DNA of 64,000 nucleotides from Membranipora membranacea (taxonomy: Eukaryota; Bryozoa; Gymnolaemata; Cheilostomatida; Membraniporidae): positions 24,921,387 to 24,985,386 of the forward strand of contig OU612069.1 in the NCBI GenBank assembly GCA_914767715.1, in the 5' to 3' direction. Position numbers and translations under genes: made by a program. The notes under the pieces are model-generated. The model was not told where the DNA came from. It did no database searches and saw nothing but the letters and a program-made list of their open reading frames with translations. Below are positions 27,301 through 38,089 of this stretch, one piece after another. Positions within the stretch are counted from its first letter, which is position 1. Each line of letters opens with the position of its first letter.

Positions 27301-28759
27301 GCTGCCGCCTTGAAATATGTGAATGAAATTAACCCTCCAAAGTTGACAAGGAGTTACCAAGAAGTTTTCATTCAAACTTTTAACACGGTGGACATTGAGT
27401 TACATAACAAATGCAGCGACAATTTCAAACAAATACTTACAAGAACAGATTGAACGTTGCTCTTCAGGCGTAATCAATATCAAGTATGAAAGGCATTGAT
27501 TACCAAACTCTCATCTTTTTGTTGTCTCATAAGATCATAATATGAATAAAAGTTTGGCGTATAACTGTCAGAGGCATGATTGAAATTTAAGGAAAAGCAA
27601 TCTATCCTATAATCCCCATCAAAGATTTTCTATAATAGAAGTCTTCATTGTGGTACTCTGGAAAAAGTGTCTCATTGCAAAACATCATCAGAGCAAAGTG
27701 GCTAACTATCGTACTATTAATGATTTTATTAATCATAATTATCTGATCTTGAGCGCATGCTTTCATGAGAAGTATCAGTTAATTTTCTAGAGCCTAGGCT
27801 ATGGCTGCGGGTTCAAGAACTAAACTGAGGCAATTAACAAAGTTTTAGAGCTCAAAACTGAAAGACATTCTTAATACTGGTACAATTGACTACAACTGGC
27901 ACGCTAGGAGACTGACTAAAATATCTACCACTAGGGCAAATTATCACTGATGTAATCCCAATGCAGACGAGGAAGTATTTGGCTACATGACCAAACTAAG
28001 GCAATCAAACTATTTTTGTCTCATCTCAAAACTGGACGACAGTCTCGATATTATGACAGCAAATGCTGACAATTGGCACAATAAATAAATGACACGCCCA
28101 GTAACACAACATTGAAAACAGCAGATTAATATAAACGTCATTTGGGAAGGGTAGAGTTACACCCTGTGGTTACTAAGAGTTATCTGATTTTATACCACAC
28201 CATGCTGGTACCAGGAGCTGTCTCCCTGGCTAAATACACGATACTGTGACTGTCCATGGCTGTGCTATGACTGTAAAAGGGACTATAAAATACGAGCGGT
28301 GTGATAGAACCAGTCATAACTTTCCTGCCTTGTGTAATACAACTATCCATTTTCAACAAGTAAGTACATGCACAGTAAACAGTAATTGATCTCAATTTCT
28401 TGATTGGGTTATTGGTCTCAATGTTGTGATCTATTCAAATAATATTTATTTCTTCTTTAACTCGATTAGCTTTCGCTTTAGAGTTTAGTTCCGCAGTTGC
28501 GAGATAAATTGTCCTGTAGTGGTAGTCCTGAGAGCAGCACGGTTTTATTCAATTCTTTTGGAGATTCTCAAAATTTAAAAACTTGGTCAGAATTTGGGCT
28601 TGACATTTTTCCTTCATATCCCATGAAGGTAACAAGGTTAACCCCAGATCATGGTGCTATTTAAAAACCTTCAAAGTGAAGTTACATCGCATTTGTGGTT
28701 CTGTGCTGAGATTCACTGTTTAAAATTGAACATAACTCTTCCACCATTTTTCTTTGTAG
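24304..28759. other. Intergenic region; one GC-rich foldback at 27.2 kb
   Basis: No gene could be supported over 4.4 kb. A poly-C run lies near 27047-27058. Open frames at 25186-25377 (minus), 25886-26152 (minus) and 26237-26536 (plus) have no recognised domains, and two of them overlap on opposite strands. Confidence 0.5.
27203..27299. repeat. GC-rich long hairpin (foldback)
   Basis: Left arm 27203-27235 and right arm 27267-27299 are inverted copies with very few mismatches (shared core GCGTTCGGGATGGC). The centre carries the palindrome GCGGTCGTTAACGACCGC. It is rich in CpG within AT-rich surroundings, and weaker pairing continues outward (GCCGCCCACAGCC versus GGCTGTGCTGCCGC). It could be a small foldback MITE or a structured regulatory site. 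Confidence 0.8.
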
Positions 28760-28772
28760 GTCATTTTCTTGC

Positions 28773-29637
28773 ATGGATCTTAGAGCCATGGGAGTTAGTC
28801 AGTTTCATATGATAGCTCTTTTACTGGTGATTGGAATGATTGCAAAGCTTGACGCAGTGGACTTCACGGGATGGTACGAAGTACTAGACGATGTAAGTTG
28901 GTATTATTTAGTATATTAATTTCTGAATCTATTGCACTGCTGCTTGTATGTCTCTGGTGGATAGCGCATGAGTTCACAATCACAAGATGGATATTACGAC
29001 CTCAGGTCAATTTTAAGATTCAGGGCTGAGCAAAATTGAGGTACTCAGACTTGATTGACTGCTATGATCAGAGATATATATTCCGTGTAGTGTATACTCA
29101 ATTTCGTCTGCTGTATCTGTCTGAAGAAATTACTGGACAATTGTGAATCTAATCAAATCCGTTTATTACAACATCAATGATACTTAATCCTATTCTTGGA
29201 AAGTAAATGAGTTTAGGACATATCATCAAATTTCAGTTGCAGGTAGATATTGTGCATGATAATTTCCTTTTCATAATTAAAATTATCCACTGATGTGCAC
29301 AACTCGTCAAGACAAATTTCCCCTGACAATTCTACTTGCTTCAACCTGCTACAAAGCAGTCTATCAATTGTTGGGAATGCAATTTATTCTCTCGCAGAAT
29401 AAACATGCTTTTGAACTTTATATATCTGTTAACAACACAGACCATAAGTGCTGAATAGACATATCGTTTTCCATGTTACAGCCAACTCCAGGTTGTGTGG
29501 ATGGATGCTTGGAAGAATACCCTTGCCCAGAAATGAATGCTGACTACAGTAACTATGGAGATGTGTGCGGCGGAGAGCTTCTCACTTGTGTCTACTGGTG
29601 TGATCTTGTGTTCTCATCCATATCCATATTCAATTGA
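28773..29637 (+). CDS. Small secreted six-cysteine protein, two coding exons, 91 aa
   Basis: Exons 28773-28892 (40 codons) and 29482-29637 (51 codons plus TGA) join in phase 0 between a GTAAGT donor and a TTACAG acceptor. The first exon encodes a signal peptide (hydrophobic core MIALLLVIGMIA) and then the mature start VDFTGWYEVLDD. The second exon carries six cysteines spaced C-x3-C-x5-C-x13-C-x6-C-x3-C. A TTTGTAG acceptor at 28751-28759, 13 bases before the ATG, suggests an upstream 5'UTR exon, and AATAAA at 29741-29746 is a well-placed poly(A) signal. The YGDVCGG piece recalls Kazal domains, but the spacing is not a standard Kazal and I do not assign a family. The even cysteine number and signal peptide suggest a disulfide-bonded extracellular peptide: toxin-like, antimicrobial or inhibitor are all possible. 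Confidence 0.75.
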
Positions 29638-29740
29638 CAAATGGATGGAAAACTTATTACCTTCTGCAATCCCTTTTTACAAAATATATATCCTACATGA
29701 ATTAGTCACTGAGTAATTTGTTCAATGTCTGCAACTTCAC

Positions 29741-29746
29741 AATAAA
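29741..29746 (+). promoter_or_regulatory. Poly(A) signal AATAAA of the small secreted protein gene
   Basis: A canonical AATAAA lies 104 bases after the TGA stop on the same strand. Confidence 0.6.
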
Positions 29747-30037
29747 TAGCAGGTTAAAGTTTGGCACAAAGAGGCAGTTTGAATTTTTCATTCATCATGG
29801 CATGACTGACTGAGTCTGAGTGGCTATGGAAAGTGAACCATCTCAAGTGATTCTGAATTGGCCTTCAGTTGTGACCAAAATTCCCGATAAACTAACTAGA
29901 ATATGAGACAAATTCATCATTTAAATCCTCTTTGCTGGTTAAAGTGGGTTTAACAACTGCCAATGTTTCCCCTCGCTCTCAACCATAGCTAAATGCAGGT
30001 GAAACTTTTTTCGCAATCTACCCTGCTCACAAAATAA

Positions 30038-30618
30038 TTTTTTTTCTTACCTCAATGATTAACAAGATAGCTGGGGGTTCCCCTATAGGAGGGGGGCGAC
30101 TAATACGCCATTTCCTGGTTAACCCCCAATAAGTTAGAAATAAACATTTTAGTAAGTACAGTAAGTTGCTGGAGAACAGCATGGGCAGGGCAAGAACTTT
30201 ATAGGAGGAAATTCGGCCTCGATACTTTAGAAAAGGCGGAAAATTTAGCACCAACTACACATGCACCCAAGTCACCTTTCACACACTGAGAAATTTAGTA
30301 ACATAAGGTAGTATTTTAGGGCGGGAATGTGGGAATTGTGAAAAAGACGACTTGTCACTACAGTTGTCTAGAATGGAAAAGGATGAGAAAAACCCGCGAA
30401 CTGACGAGATAAGTAAATAGCATAAACTCGCTATAAGGTGCGCCGTGGTACAGGATAATGCTTTAGGTAAGATAAGATAACTACAAAGTATGAGGCTCTG
30501 AGGCCAGATTAAAGCTAGTAAATTTTACCAGTTATAACACCGTACTGTGTTATAAAATTAGTTCTTTAGGTGTAAAAAACTCTGTATTTTTTTCTTACCT
30601 CAATGATTAACAAGATAC
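30038..30618 (-). mobile_element. 3'-end fragment of a DIRS-like element, flanked by a 31-bp direct repeat
   Basis: Positions 30186-30245 are nearly identical to 33787-33847, the region downstream of the recombinase ORF of the element at 33.8-36.9 kb. The hairpin GGCG-ACTAATA-CGCC at 30095-30109 matches two hairpins inside that element. The block is bordered on both sides by TTTTTTCTTACCTCAATGAT and the same following bases (30038-30069 and 30588-30618). It looks like a truncated second copy; the border repeat may be a target-site duplication of unusual length or the trace of a local duplication. Confidence 0.6.
30091..30112 (-). promoter_or_regulatory. DIRS-like element hairpin 3 (in the 3'-end fragment)
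   Basis: GGCG (30095-30098), loop ACTAATA and CGCC (30106-30109), within the truncated second copy, downstream of sequence matching the recombinase 3' region. A G-C pair stands at the variable stem position. Confidence 0.55.
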
Positions 30619-31611
30619 TCAGTTATTTAAAGTCAAAAATGCTCAGTTGTAGTTATCTCCTCCTTACTTTTCCAAAAGCTATCTCCTTCCTACAGTTTTT
30701 AATTCAGAATAACCACATTTGGTCACCTGGATCGTTAGTCAATCAGCTAACTATTCATTTATCTGTTTCTGAAAAAAACTCAAAGTCTGACAAAAAATCT
30801 CCAAGTTCGTGTTTTTCTTTTTGGGCAGAACTAAACTTCGACATGGTAACTCCCAGAGATCTGGTTTTTTTTGGAGCATTAGTTAATCACATTATCTAAA
30901 CGAGCTTTTGAGGGCATGCTTGAAATATTTTTTTAACATATTTAAAATTGCGATTTACTTTTTCATTACGGTGTTTATTTCATCCAACAGTGGCAATGTT
31001 GCGCAAGGCAGTGCAAAGAGCCTATATGTTTCTATGCTATTGTGTACAGTTTCAAACAAATTCTAATTGCCTTTTATCAAAGGAGTGGAGCAATTTACAA
31101 ATGACAATGGAGATGCTATACTGAACTTAAACAAAAGAATATTTCTGTTGGCTGATATAAGTTTTCAGTATAGATCGTGGTGACCCATCAGTCACCCATC
31201 AAATTCTATCAGAATGACTATAGACCTCAAAATAATTAATATTATTAATATTCCGAAACATGGTTTGGATTTGGCTTTTTCAGTGGATACTGTTCAATGA
31301 TAGCATTTTAAAACTACACCCAAATGTTTGAGCTTAAATTTTACTCGAATGTCATCCCAATATTTTTATTATTGAAAAACACTAATGTAACTATGCTGGA
31401 TGCGTATAGGATTATGATAACTGTGTGTCTGGAGGGCTCACCCTTAATAACACACATGATATTCTATGTGAAATATTCTGCTGCATTTTCAGTGAGCTGG
31501 TTTCTGTATGTTCGACCTTGGTGTATTTATCACCATTAAGGAATTGTAGTCCTGAAATAACCATTGACAGCATTCATGTTACGGTTGAATTTGTACATTT
31601 TTTTAAAAATC

Positions 31612-33150
31612 GTGCCCTGGGACTGCATCTATACTGCAACAAGTTATAATGTTGTTACTTTTGAGGATTCGGTTAGCCAAACATGTGGGCTGCCTCAATA
31701 AACAACAAATCTGAGATGGCCTCCAAACAAAATTGGAAGCAATTCTTCACGCAGTGCATTGAAACGATCCAAGTACATTTGAGACCTCTGCTGGATGAAG
31801 ATATCAGTTAGAGCAATTACAGACATTGTTTTCTCAGAGTAAATTTTCTAATCCCTCAAGAAAATCTTATTTGTAAACAACCAGTGTATTGCAGTCTCTG
31901 TGTTTCATTACAGGGAAAGAATTTGTTAATGTTGTGCCTTGTTTATCTTTTCTAAAGTATTTAAAGGCAATGTAATTTTAGAATATCAAAACCTGAGGAT
32001 TACCTTTGTGTCTCAAGACTTGTTGCTTCTTATGATATTTATGTATTATAGCATTATTACATCAGATTAAAATTGAAGGTTGAATTAAATCAGATGTCTT
32101 GTCGCAAGCAACATCCTGGAGCATAGTCGGCAAAATTTGTTGCCTTAGTGGCCAGGCCGCAATATCTGCGCCAGGTTGCTCTCTGTTTGCAGGCAGGTCG
32201 GAGCACACCTGGGTCCCAACCAAAGCCCAGTGCTAGATAATTTGTAATTCCTGCTCAGTCCAAATATATTTTCCAACCAGCATTCCAAGCCCGAAACCTC
32301 AGTTCTGATACAAAAATTTAGCCCATATTGAGTGCCCCGTTTTTTTATACCAATTTTATTGCATCTAAAATATCATATCATATTAAGTTGAATCAATAGG
32401 CTCTAGTGGCTGGCTACTCCTATATTTACATTTTTGCAATCGACCATGACACCTTGTCGACATTCAATTATCCACACTGTCTCTTCTAAAAAGTTATACA
32501 AAGTTGCGATCACTTCACTCTTGGTTAGCCGGGTAAACCTTCTTCCGGGAGTTATTGCACAATCAAGTAGAGGGTGCCCTGGGACTGCATCTATACTACA
32601 ACAAGTTATAATGTTGTTACTTTTGAGGATTCGGTTAGCCAAACAGGTGGGCTGCCTCAATAAACAACAAATCTGAGATGGCCTCCAAACAAAATCTGAA
32701 GCAATTCTCCACGCGGTGCATTGAAACGATCCAAGTACAATTGAGACCTAAACTGGATGAAGTTATCAGTTAGAGCAATTACAGACATTGTTTTCTCAGA
32801 GTAAATTTTCTAATCCCTCAAGAAAATCTTATTTGTAAACAACCAGTTGTATTGCAGTCTCTGTGTTTCATTACAGGGAAAGTATTTGTTACTGTTGTGC
32901 CTTGTTTATCTTTTCCAAATGATTTAAAGGCAATGTAATATTAGAATATCAAAACCTGAGGATAACCTTTGTGTCTCAAGACTGATTAAAATTGAAGGTT
33001 GATTTAAATCAGATGTCTTGTCACAAGCCACATCCCGGAGCATAGGCGGCGAAATTCCATGCCTTAGTGGCCAGGCCACAATATCTGCGCCAGGTTGCTC
33101 TCTTTTTGCAGGCAGGTCGGAGCACCCTGGGTGCCAACCAAAGCCCAGTA
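31612..33150. repeat. Tandem direct duplication, unit about 0.96 kb
   Basis: 31612-32232 and 32574-33150 are direct copies at high identity, both starting GTGCCCTGGGACTGCATCTA. The offset falls from 962 to about 920 because the second copy lacks about 42 bases. The second copy stops matching near 33150. Translated fragments are weak; a minus-strand frame at 32403-32660 contains RFTRLTKSEVIATLYNFL and could be a transposon relic, but I cannot name it. Confidence 0.85.
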
Positions 33151-33909
33151 GACGATCGACCGCAGATACATTTGATATGAGGCCCTTTCGATAAATTTAT
33201 GGTTCAATGATTGCTCAGACCAAGGGTACATTGTGGCAGCATCATTCAAGGATTGTAATAGCTAATCCTATTGTAAAAACTGCCACAATACTGCCTTCCT
33301 AGCTATACCCACCGTATCAATTTAGCTAGGATAGTTAGGTGTAATTTAAGCATAAAACTTCATGTCTAATTGTGGAGTAAGGCTGTACAAAGAGAAATTT
33401 TTACGGGAGAGCCTGCATATTCTATTTTTTACTGTAATCAAAAACTTTGAATTCAGTTCATTCTCCAGAACCCTATATTGTGACAAATAGATGAAAGGAG
33501 TTTTTGGCATCAAGCCTCCCATAACTTTCCCCTTGACGCAAAGCTTGCAGGTACCTTGACCAAGGAGTAAAAAACTCTTTCCTTGACTATTGTTAAAATA
33601 TTTACTCTGAATCCCTTTACTCTGTGAAGCAGTCTATCCACATGCTTGAAACTAAAATGTTTTACAAAGATAGATAGATGGGGTGATAACTCTATACTGC
33701 AAAGGAGCCACCAAACTTCAACAATAAGAGAAGACAACTTCTCAGCCTAAGATTTGCCCAAATTGACTTTAATGAACTGAGTAGCTGGGCAAGAACTTTA
33801 TAGGAGGAAATTCGGCCTCAATAATTTAGAAAAGGCGGAAAATTTAGCACCAAAGGAGAGGAGTTTATAACGGAACTCCCTTTCGCCAAATACACAGCCC
33901 AATAAAGTA

Positions 33910-34772
33910 TCAGTTATGTTTAATATAACTTAAGTAGGCATCTGATTTCCACCTGCCGTGCACCTGTATCTGAGCTGCGGTCCATCCTCTCTTTCTCGCC
34001 CAAGTAGCCCCTCCATGACGGAAACAGTGCGGTGTGAGCTTTGACTTTATCCCCGCTCTACCAGCTACATACTGTAAGATTTTCCCAAACTCCTGGGCGG
34101 AAACATCAAAGAGTGGTGACTCAGGGAGTTTATGCCCAAACAAATCCAGGTATTGCTGTAGCAACAGCACTGGTTTCAAGGGTTCGCCGGAGTTGTCAAC
34201 AAGTTTGACCCTAGCCTCTGTCTTAGAGTGTTTGAACGACCTCAGAGTTAAATGGCAAGAGGTTTTATCCTTTGACCAATGCACATCTCCGAACAGAAGG
34301 GCATGGGAGCTAGCTGTGGTGCAAAACTCTGATGGTCGAAGAAACCCGTAAAAAGCTACTGCCATCATGCAGCGAAACTGGCGCGCAACTCTAGGAGCAA
34401 GTATTTCAGCTGCCCTGTCAAGTCTGAGCAGATGACTGGAAGACACTGCAGTTTTCGTGCCTGCTGTAGACTCATTCCTAAACCCTTTCAGAAGCATCTT
34501 GAGTCTTTCTGAGTCCAGGGATACTTTTAGGTCTAACTTGCGAAAAGAATGGCGTAGGGCGGAGATGAGAGTCAGTACTGTACTGTAAGCAAGGCCCTCT
34601 TTCTTCAGATGTGCAATCCACAACTCCACCGAAGATTTACAGGCTTCTGTCTGGTAAGAAAGGTCCATGCCATCACAGAACTTTTTGAATTTGTTAAAAT
34701 ATTTTTCATAAATCTTTGCAGACGCCGGACATACTGATGCACCGATCAGTCTGTCCACTTCTTCTTCAAGTT
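33910..34772 (-). CDS. Tyrosine recombinase of the DIRS-like element
   Basis: An open frame of about 287 codons is intact from an acceptor-like TTTTTGTAG (34773-34781) to its stop at 33910. An N-terminal SAM-like core-binding region (SAKIYEKYFNKFKKFCDG) is followed by the catalytic domain: Arg I in AVAFYGFLRPSEF, the His-x-x-Arg box in LTPHCFRHGGATW, then HGRWKSDAYLSYI with the third catalytic residue and the nucleophilic Tyr. This integrates the circular DNA copy by site-specific strand exchange, in place of a DDE integrase. The first Met (34758) is probably not the true start, because ELEEEV in front of it is also open and fits the splice acceptor. Confidence 0.9.
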
Positions 34773-34890
34773 CTACAAAAAGAAGAGGAAAGAATTGAAT
34801 GTATAATTAAATGTACCGATACCTAATTATTATAAGGTCAAGAAGAAACTAATTTAACCCTCGCCACGGGTGAAGAAATGCCCTGCTGCC

Positions 34891-34912
34891 AAGGGACGAC
34901 TAATACGTCATT
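34891..34912 (-). promoter_or_regulatory. DIRS-like element hairpin 2 (after RNase H)
   Basis: GACG (34895-34898), loop ACTAATA and CGTC (34906-34909), 17 bases after the stop of the RT-RNase H frame. Same loop and flanks as hairpin 1, with an A-T pair where hairpin 1 has C-G. Confidence 0.6.
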
Positions 34913-34926
34913 GCGAAAACTGTTTG

Positions 34927-36531
34927 TTAGATCCATGTAATGAAACCCGAGTTGATTGGGTCGAGATGGTGGGGAATGACTATTGGATCTGATCTCATAG
35001 CAGGAAATGTAAGCCGAAATTTCTCTATTTTGCCTCTTGATAGGAGATCTGGACCGATATTATCCACAGCTTTCACATGGAATGCGGAGATGTGAATATT
35101 CCTGTTCAGGCAGAGCTTTGCAATGTGGCGAAGCATCTTACGTAGAGCAGGTTCCTTACTGTATAGCTTGTTGATAACGGCGACCAGGGCCATGTTGTCG
35201 GTGAACACTCGAATGGAACAGTTGGCCACACACTCCTGAGGCATCAGGAGAGCAATCACTATGGGGAACAGTTCCAGCACTGCTATATTAGGCACTGCAA
35301 CCTGAGGCCAGGATCCGTAAAACCACTGGTCTCCCCAGACGCCTCCAAAACCCACAGAAGTTGATGCATCTGTGATTAACGGTGGGAATGAAGTAAAATC
35401 CGCCAGGACAATGTCGTATGGTTTTTCAGGAGGGGCCTCAAGTAAAACACACCACACCCTTAGATCCTCTTTCACCTCCTCACTCACTCGCCTCCTCTTG
35501 TTCTTACTCTGAGACAAAACACCTGCTAATCCACCATACACTCTACTAAGGTAAGTGCGTCCTGCTCGCACCACTTGTGCCAAGTAATTCAGGGAGCCTG
35601 CTATCGACTGCCACAACTTAACTCGGGGGCCTGCAACCGCAAAAATGAGGTGAGCTTCTCTTGGACTTTGACCCTCTTCTCAGCTGGTATAAAGAGTGTC
35701 CTTCTTTGTGAGTCTATCCCTAGACCTAAGAAAACTAGCCGTTGAGTTGCCCGGACTGTTTTATGAGCAGCTATGGGGATTCCTACCCGAAGACAAAGGT
35801 CCTTGAAAGCACTAATGGCTGCATCACAAGCCTCTCTTGAACTCGCCATAAACAGAAAGTCATCTAGATAGTTAAACACATCAGCATCTTCCCTGTAAAC
35901 ATTGTGGAACATTGACTTTATGCCATCACTAATCCTCTGGAAAATGTTACAAGATGTTGAAGCGCCCATTGGAAGCATCCTGTCGATGTAAAACTCTCCC
36001 TGAACACAAATTCCTAGGTATTTCCAGTCCTGGGTCCGAATAGGGACTATTCTATAGGCATCCGCTAAATCCACTTTGGCTAGCCACACGTTGCCAAAAG
36101 GCTGTCTAGCTACCATGCTCTTTGCAACATCCTCAACTGAACAATAATGGACTGATTTATTTTCCTCTTTGATGAAGTCATTCACAGAGTTACCTTGTGG
36201 GGATGAAAGATTGAAAATCAATCAGTGCTTTGTTCCACCTGGTTTTGGTATCACATAAAGAAGAGATATTATCATATCATGTATCGGAGGGATTGCGAAA
36301 GGCCCTATAATTCTATTGTGTTTTTGTTCTTCTTTCAGCTTAGCCAATAGTGCAGTATTTGCTGGTCTGACCCTCACTTCCGTTTTTGATATTGAGCAGC
36401 TCTCTTGAACGCCTAGTGAAAACCCGTTCGAGAACCCTTCTACCATAAATTCTTTGTCCACACAACCCTCTAGTTCAATTGCCAGTTTGGATGGGCTGAC
36501 TGGAGATTGTATCTTATACCTCTCAAAATCT
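34927..36531 (-). pseudogene. DIRS-like reverse transcriptase and RNase H, one nonsense codon and one frameshift
   Basis: The RT begins after an acceptor-like TTATTTTCAG at 36531 with a frame running through GFSNGFSLG and VIPKPGGTKH, meets TGA at 36222-36224 (a single C-to-T change of an Arg codon could explain it), and continues through FNLSSPQGNSVNDFI, KVDLADAYRIVPI, LPMGASTSCNIFQ and the catalytic FNYLDDFLF. At about 35610 the frame shifts within a GGCCCCC run into LWQSIAGSLNYLAQVVRAGR and RNase H, where the acidic residues fall in LITDASTSVGFGG, VLELFPIV, RVFTDNMALV and NIGPDLLSR. It ends at TAA 34927-34929. The enzyme would copy element RNA into circular DNA. With only two lesions, one in a homopolymer, this copy is young or partly mis-sequenced. 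Confidence 0.88.
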
Positions 36532-36624
36532 GAAAATAAAGGTTAACATTATGCAACTTGCTAGACACAATTATTTCTGTCCCAATCATAAATGTGACCA
36601 AAACCCCCCCTCCCCCCATCCTGA

Positions 36625-36646
36625 GGAGGCCGACTAATACGGCATT
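36625..36646 (-). promoter_or_regulatory. DIRS-like element hairpin 1 (after gag)
   Basis: GCCG (36629-36632), loop ACTAATA and CGGC (36640-36643) form a 4-bp stem with a 7-base loop, 23 bases downstream of the gag stop. The loop and flanks (G before, ATT after) are identical to two other copies, while the second stem pair differs in a compensated way. Confidence 0.6.
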
Positions 36647-36666
36647 ATTGACATCACCATGCACAG

Positions 36667-36940
36667 TTAGGAAGCCTTTTGTTTAGAGCATCTGTAGTCT
36701 GGGTGTTGGGCGCTATAGCACACCTTGCATTTATGGGCGAAGCGGCAGCTCAGTCCAAACTTACACCCCTCGTGTGAGTTAAACTTGTGACAAAGCTTCC
36801 TTTTATGGGAAAGCTTGGCCCCCGATCTATCCTGGTCACTGGTCTTTTGGTGTCTTTCTTTACTGTCTGCTGGATGTTGTTTGCCAGCTCTGTAAGGTAC
36901 TCCCCCCAGACTATATCTGCATGTTGGGCTTTCAGTTTCC
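36667..36940 (-). pseudogene. DIRS-like gag C-terminus with cysteine/histidine zinc motif
   Basis: A minus-strand frame ending at TAA 36669-36667 encodes a basic stretch and then CHKFNSHEGCKFGLSCRF followed by AHKCKVC and HPDYRC, a compact Cys/His array typical of gag-like ORF1 proteins in DIRS and related elements. In the family it packages element RNA. Its 5' part is cut off near 36940, where a LINE in the opposite orientation starts. Confidence 0.7.
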
Positions 36941-38089
36941 TAGTTGGTGCATATAGATCAGACCGTTCTACACAAGATGCCATTCTCTGCTTGACTACCA
37001 CAGTAACCACTTTCATAGACAAACTAGCCACCAATTATGCAAGATGCTTATTTCTAGACTTTTCGTCAGCCTTCAATACAATCAATGTCTCCAGTCTTAT
37101 ATCACAAATCCAGCACCTCGACTCTGCAGTCACTGAGTGGATATCTAGCTTTCTCAGTGACAGAGTACAAAGAACTATGGTAGACGGCAATTTATCTCGA
37201 CCCATCAAGACAAACACAGGTACACCTCAAGGCTCCGTTTTAAGTCCTCTTTTGTTTTCCATATATACGGACCGGATTACATCTGAATTGAGCAATGTTA
37301 CCATAATCAAGTATGCTGATGACACCTGTATCATTGGCTGCATTTCCAATCAACAAGATCTAGACTCATACTTTAACGAGATAGGCAGGATTTCTAAGTA
37401 ATGTTCTGATTATGATCTTTTATTGAATGCCAGCATAACTCAGGAAATATTATTTTCTACTCAACGAACTAAGCCCCATATCCTCCTAGTGTTTTAAATG
37501 GTGAAAGCATTACTTTGTGTGACAAAGTCACTTATCTTGGTATTATGTTAGATCAAAAGCTGCGCTTTGAAGAACACATTCAGTCTGTTGTGAGTAAAGC
37601 TGAGCAGCGTATGTATATTGTCAGGAATTTTGTACATCTCAGCACCATACCCCTTGCCACTATGTTATTTATAATTTTTATTGTTTCCCTGCTCGCTTAT
37701 TGTTTACCAGTATTATACACTACTATTTTTGCTAAAGACACGAAACGTTTGAGCAAGTTTTTTGATCAGGCCTCAAAGCTCAAACTCCAAGTAGATGATC
37801 TCGACAGCCTTATGACTAAGCGTACCAAAACACTTGCCCTCCGTTATATCCATGACAATGACCACATTATGAACAACTTTCTTGCTAAATGCCCCTCAGG
37901 CAGGTATCGAACAATTCAGAAGTGCCCTTGGTAAAGACTGTTTTTTGAGGCATGCTATCCATATTTTAAATGATATTCTCTTTTAATCATCCATCAGTGT
38001 TTAAACTTATTTTTCCTTGTATGTGCTGGCTCCTTTTAAGTATGAACACCCTTACCTCGCAACATATTATTTTATGTTAGTGATAGAAT

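Larger units (their letters stand above)
33787..36930 (-). mobile_element. DIRS-like (tyrosine-recombinase) retrotransposon, 5'-truncated and lightly decayed
   Basis: In minus-strand order the region carries a gag-type zinc-finger end, reverse transcriptase, RNase H and a tyrosine recombinase, the gene order of the DIRS/Ngaro order of retrotransposons. No methyltransferase-like domain was seen. The 3' untranslated stretch (33787-33847) recurs at 30186-30245. Toward the 5' side, gag stops near 36940, where a plus-strand LINE begins. Breaks seen: one in-frame TGA in the RT (36222-36224) and a frame shift in a C5 run between RT and RNase H. Acceptor-like sites (TTATTTTCAG before 36531, TTTTTGTAG before 34772) suggest that the RT and recombinase parts might be expressed from spliced RNA. 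Confidence 0.88.
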
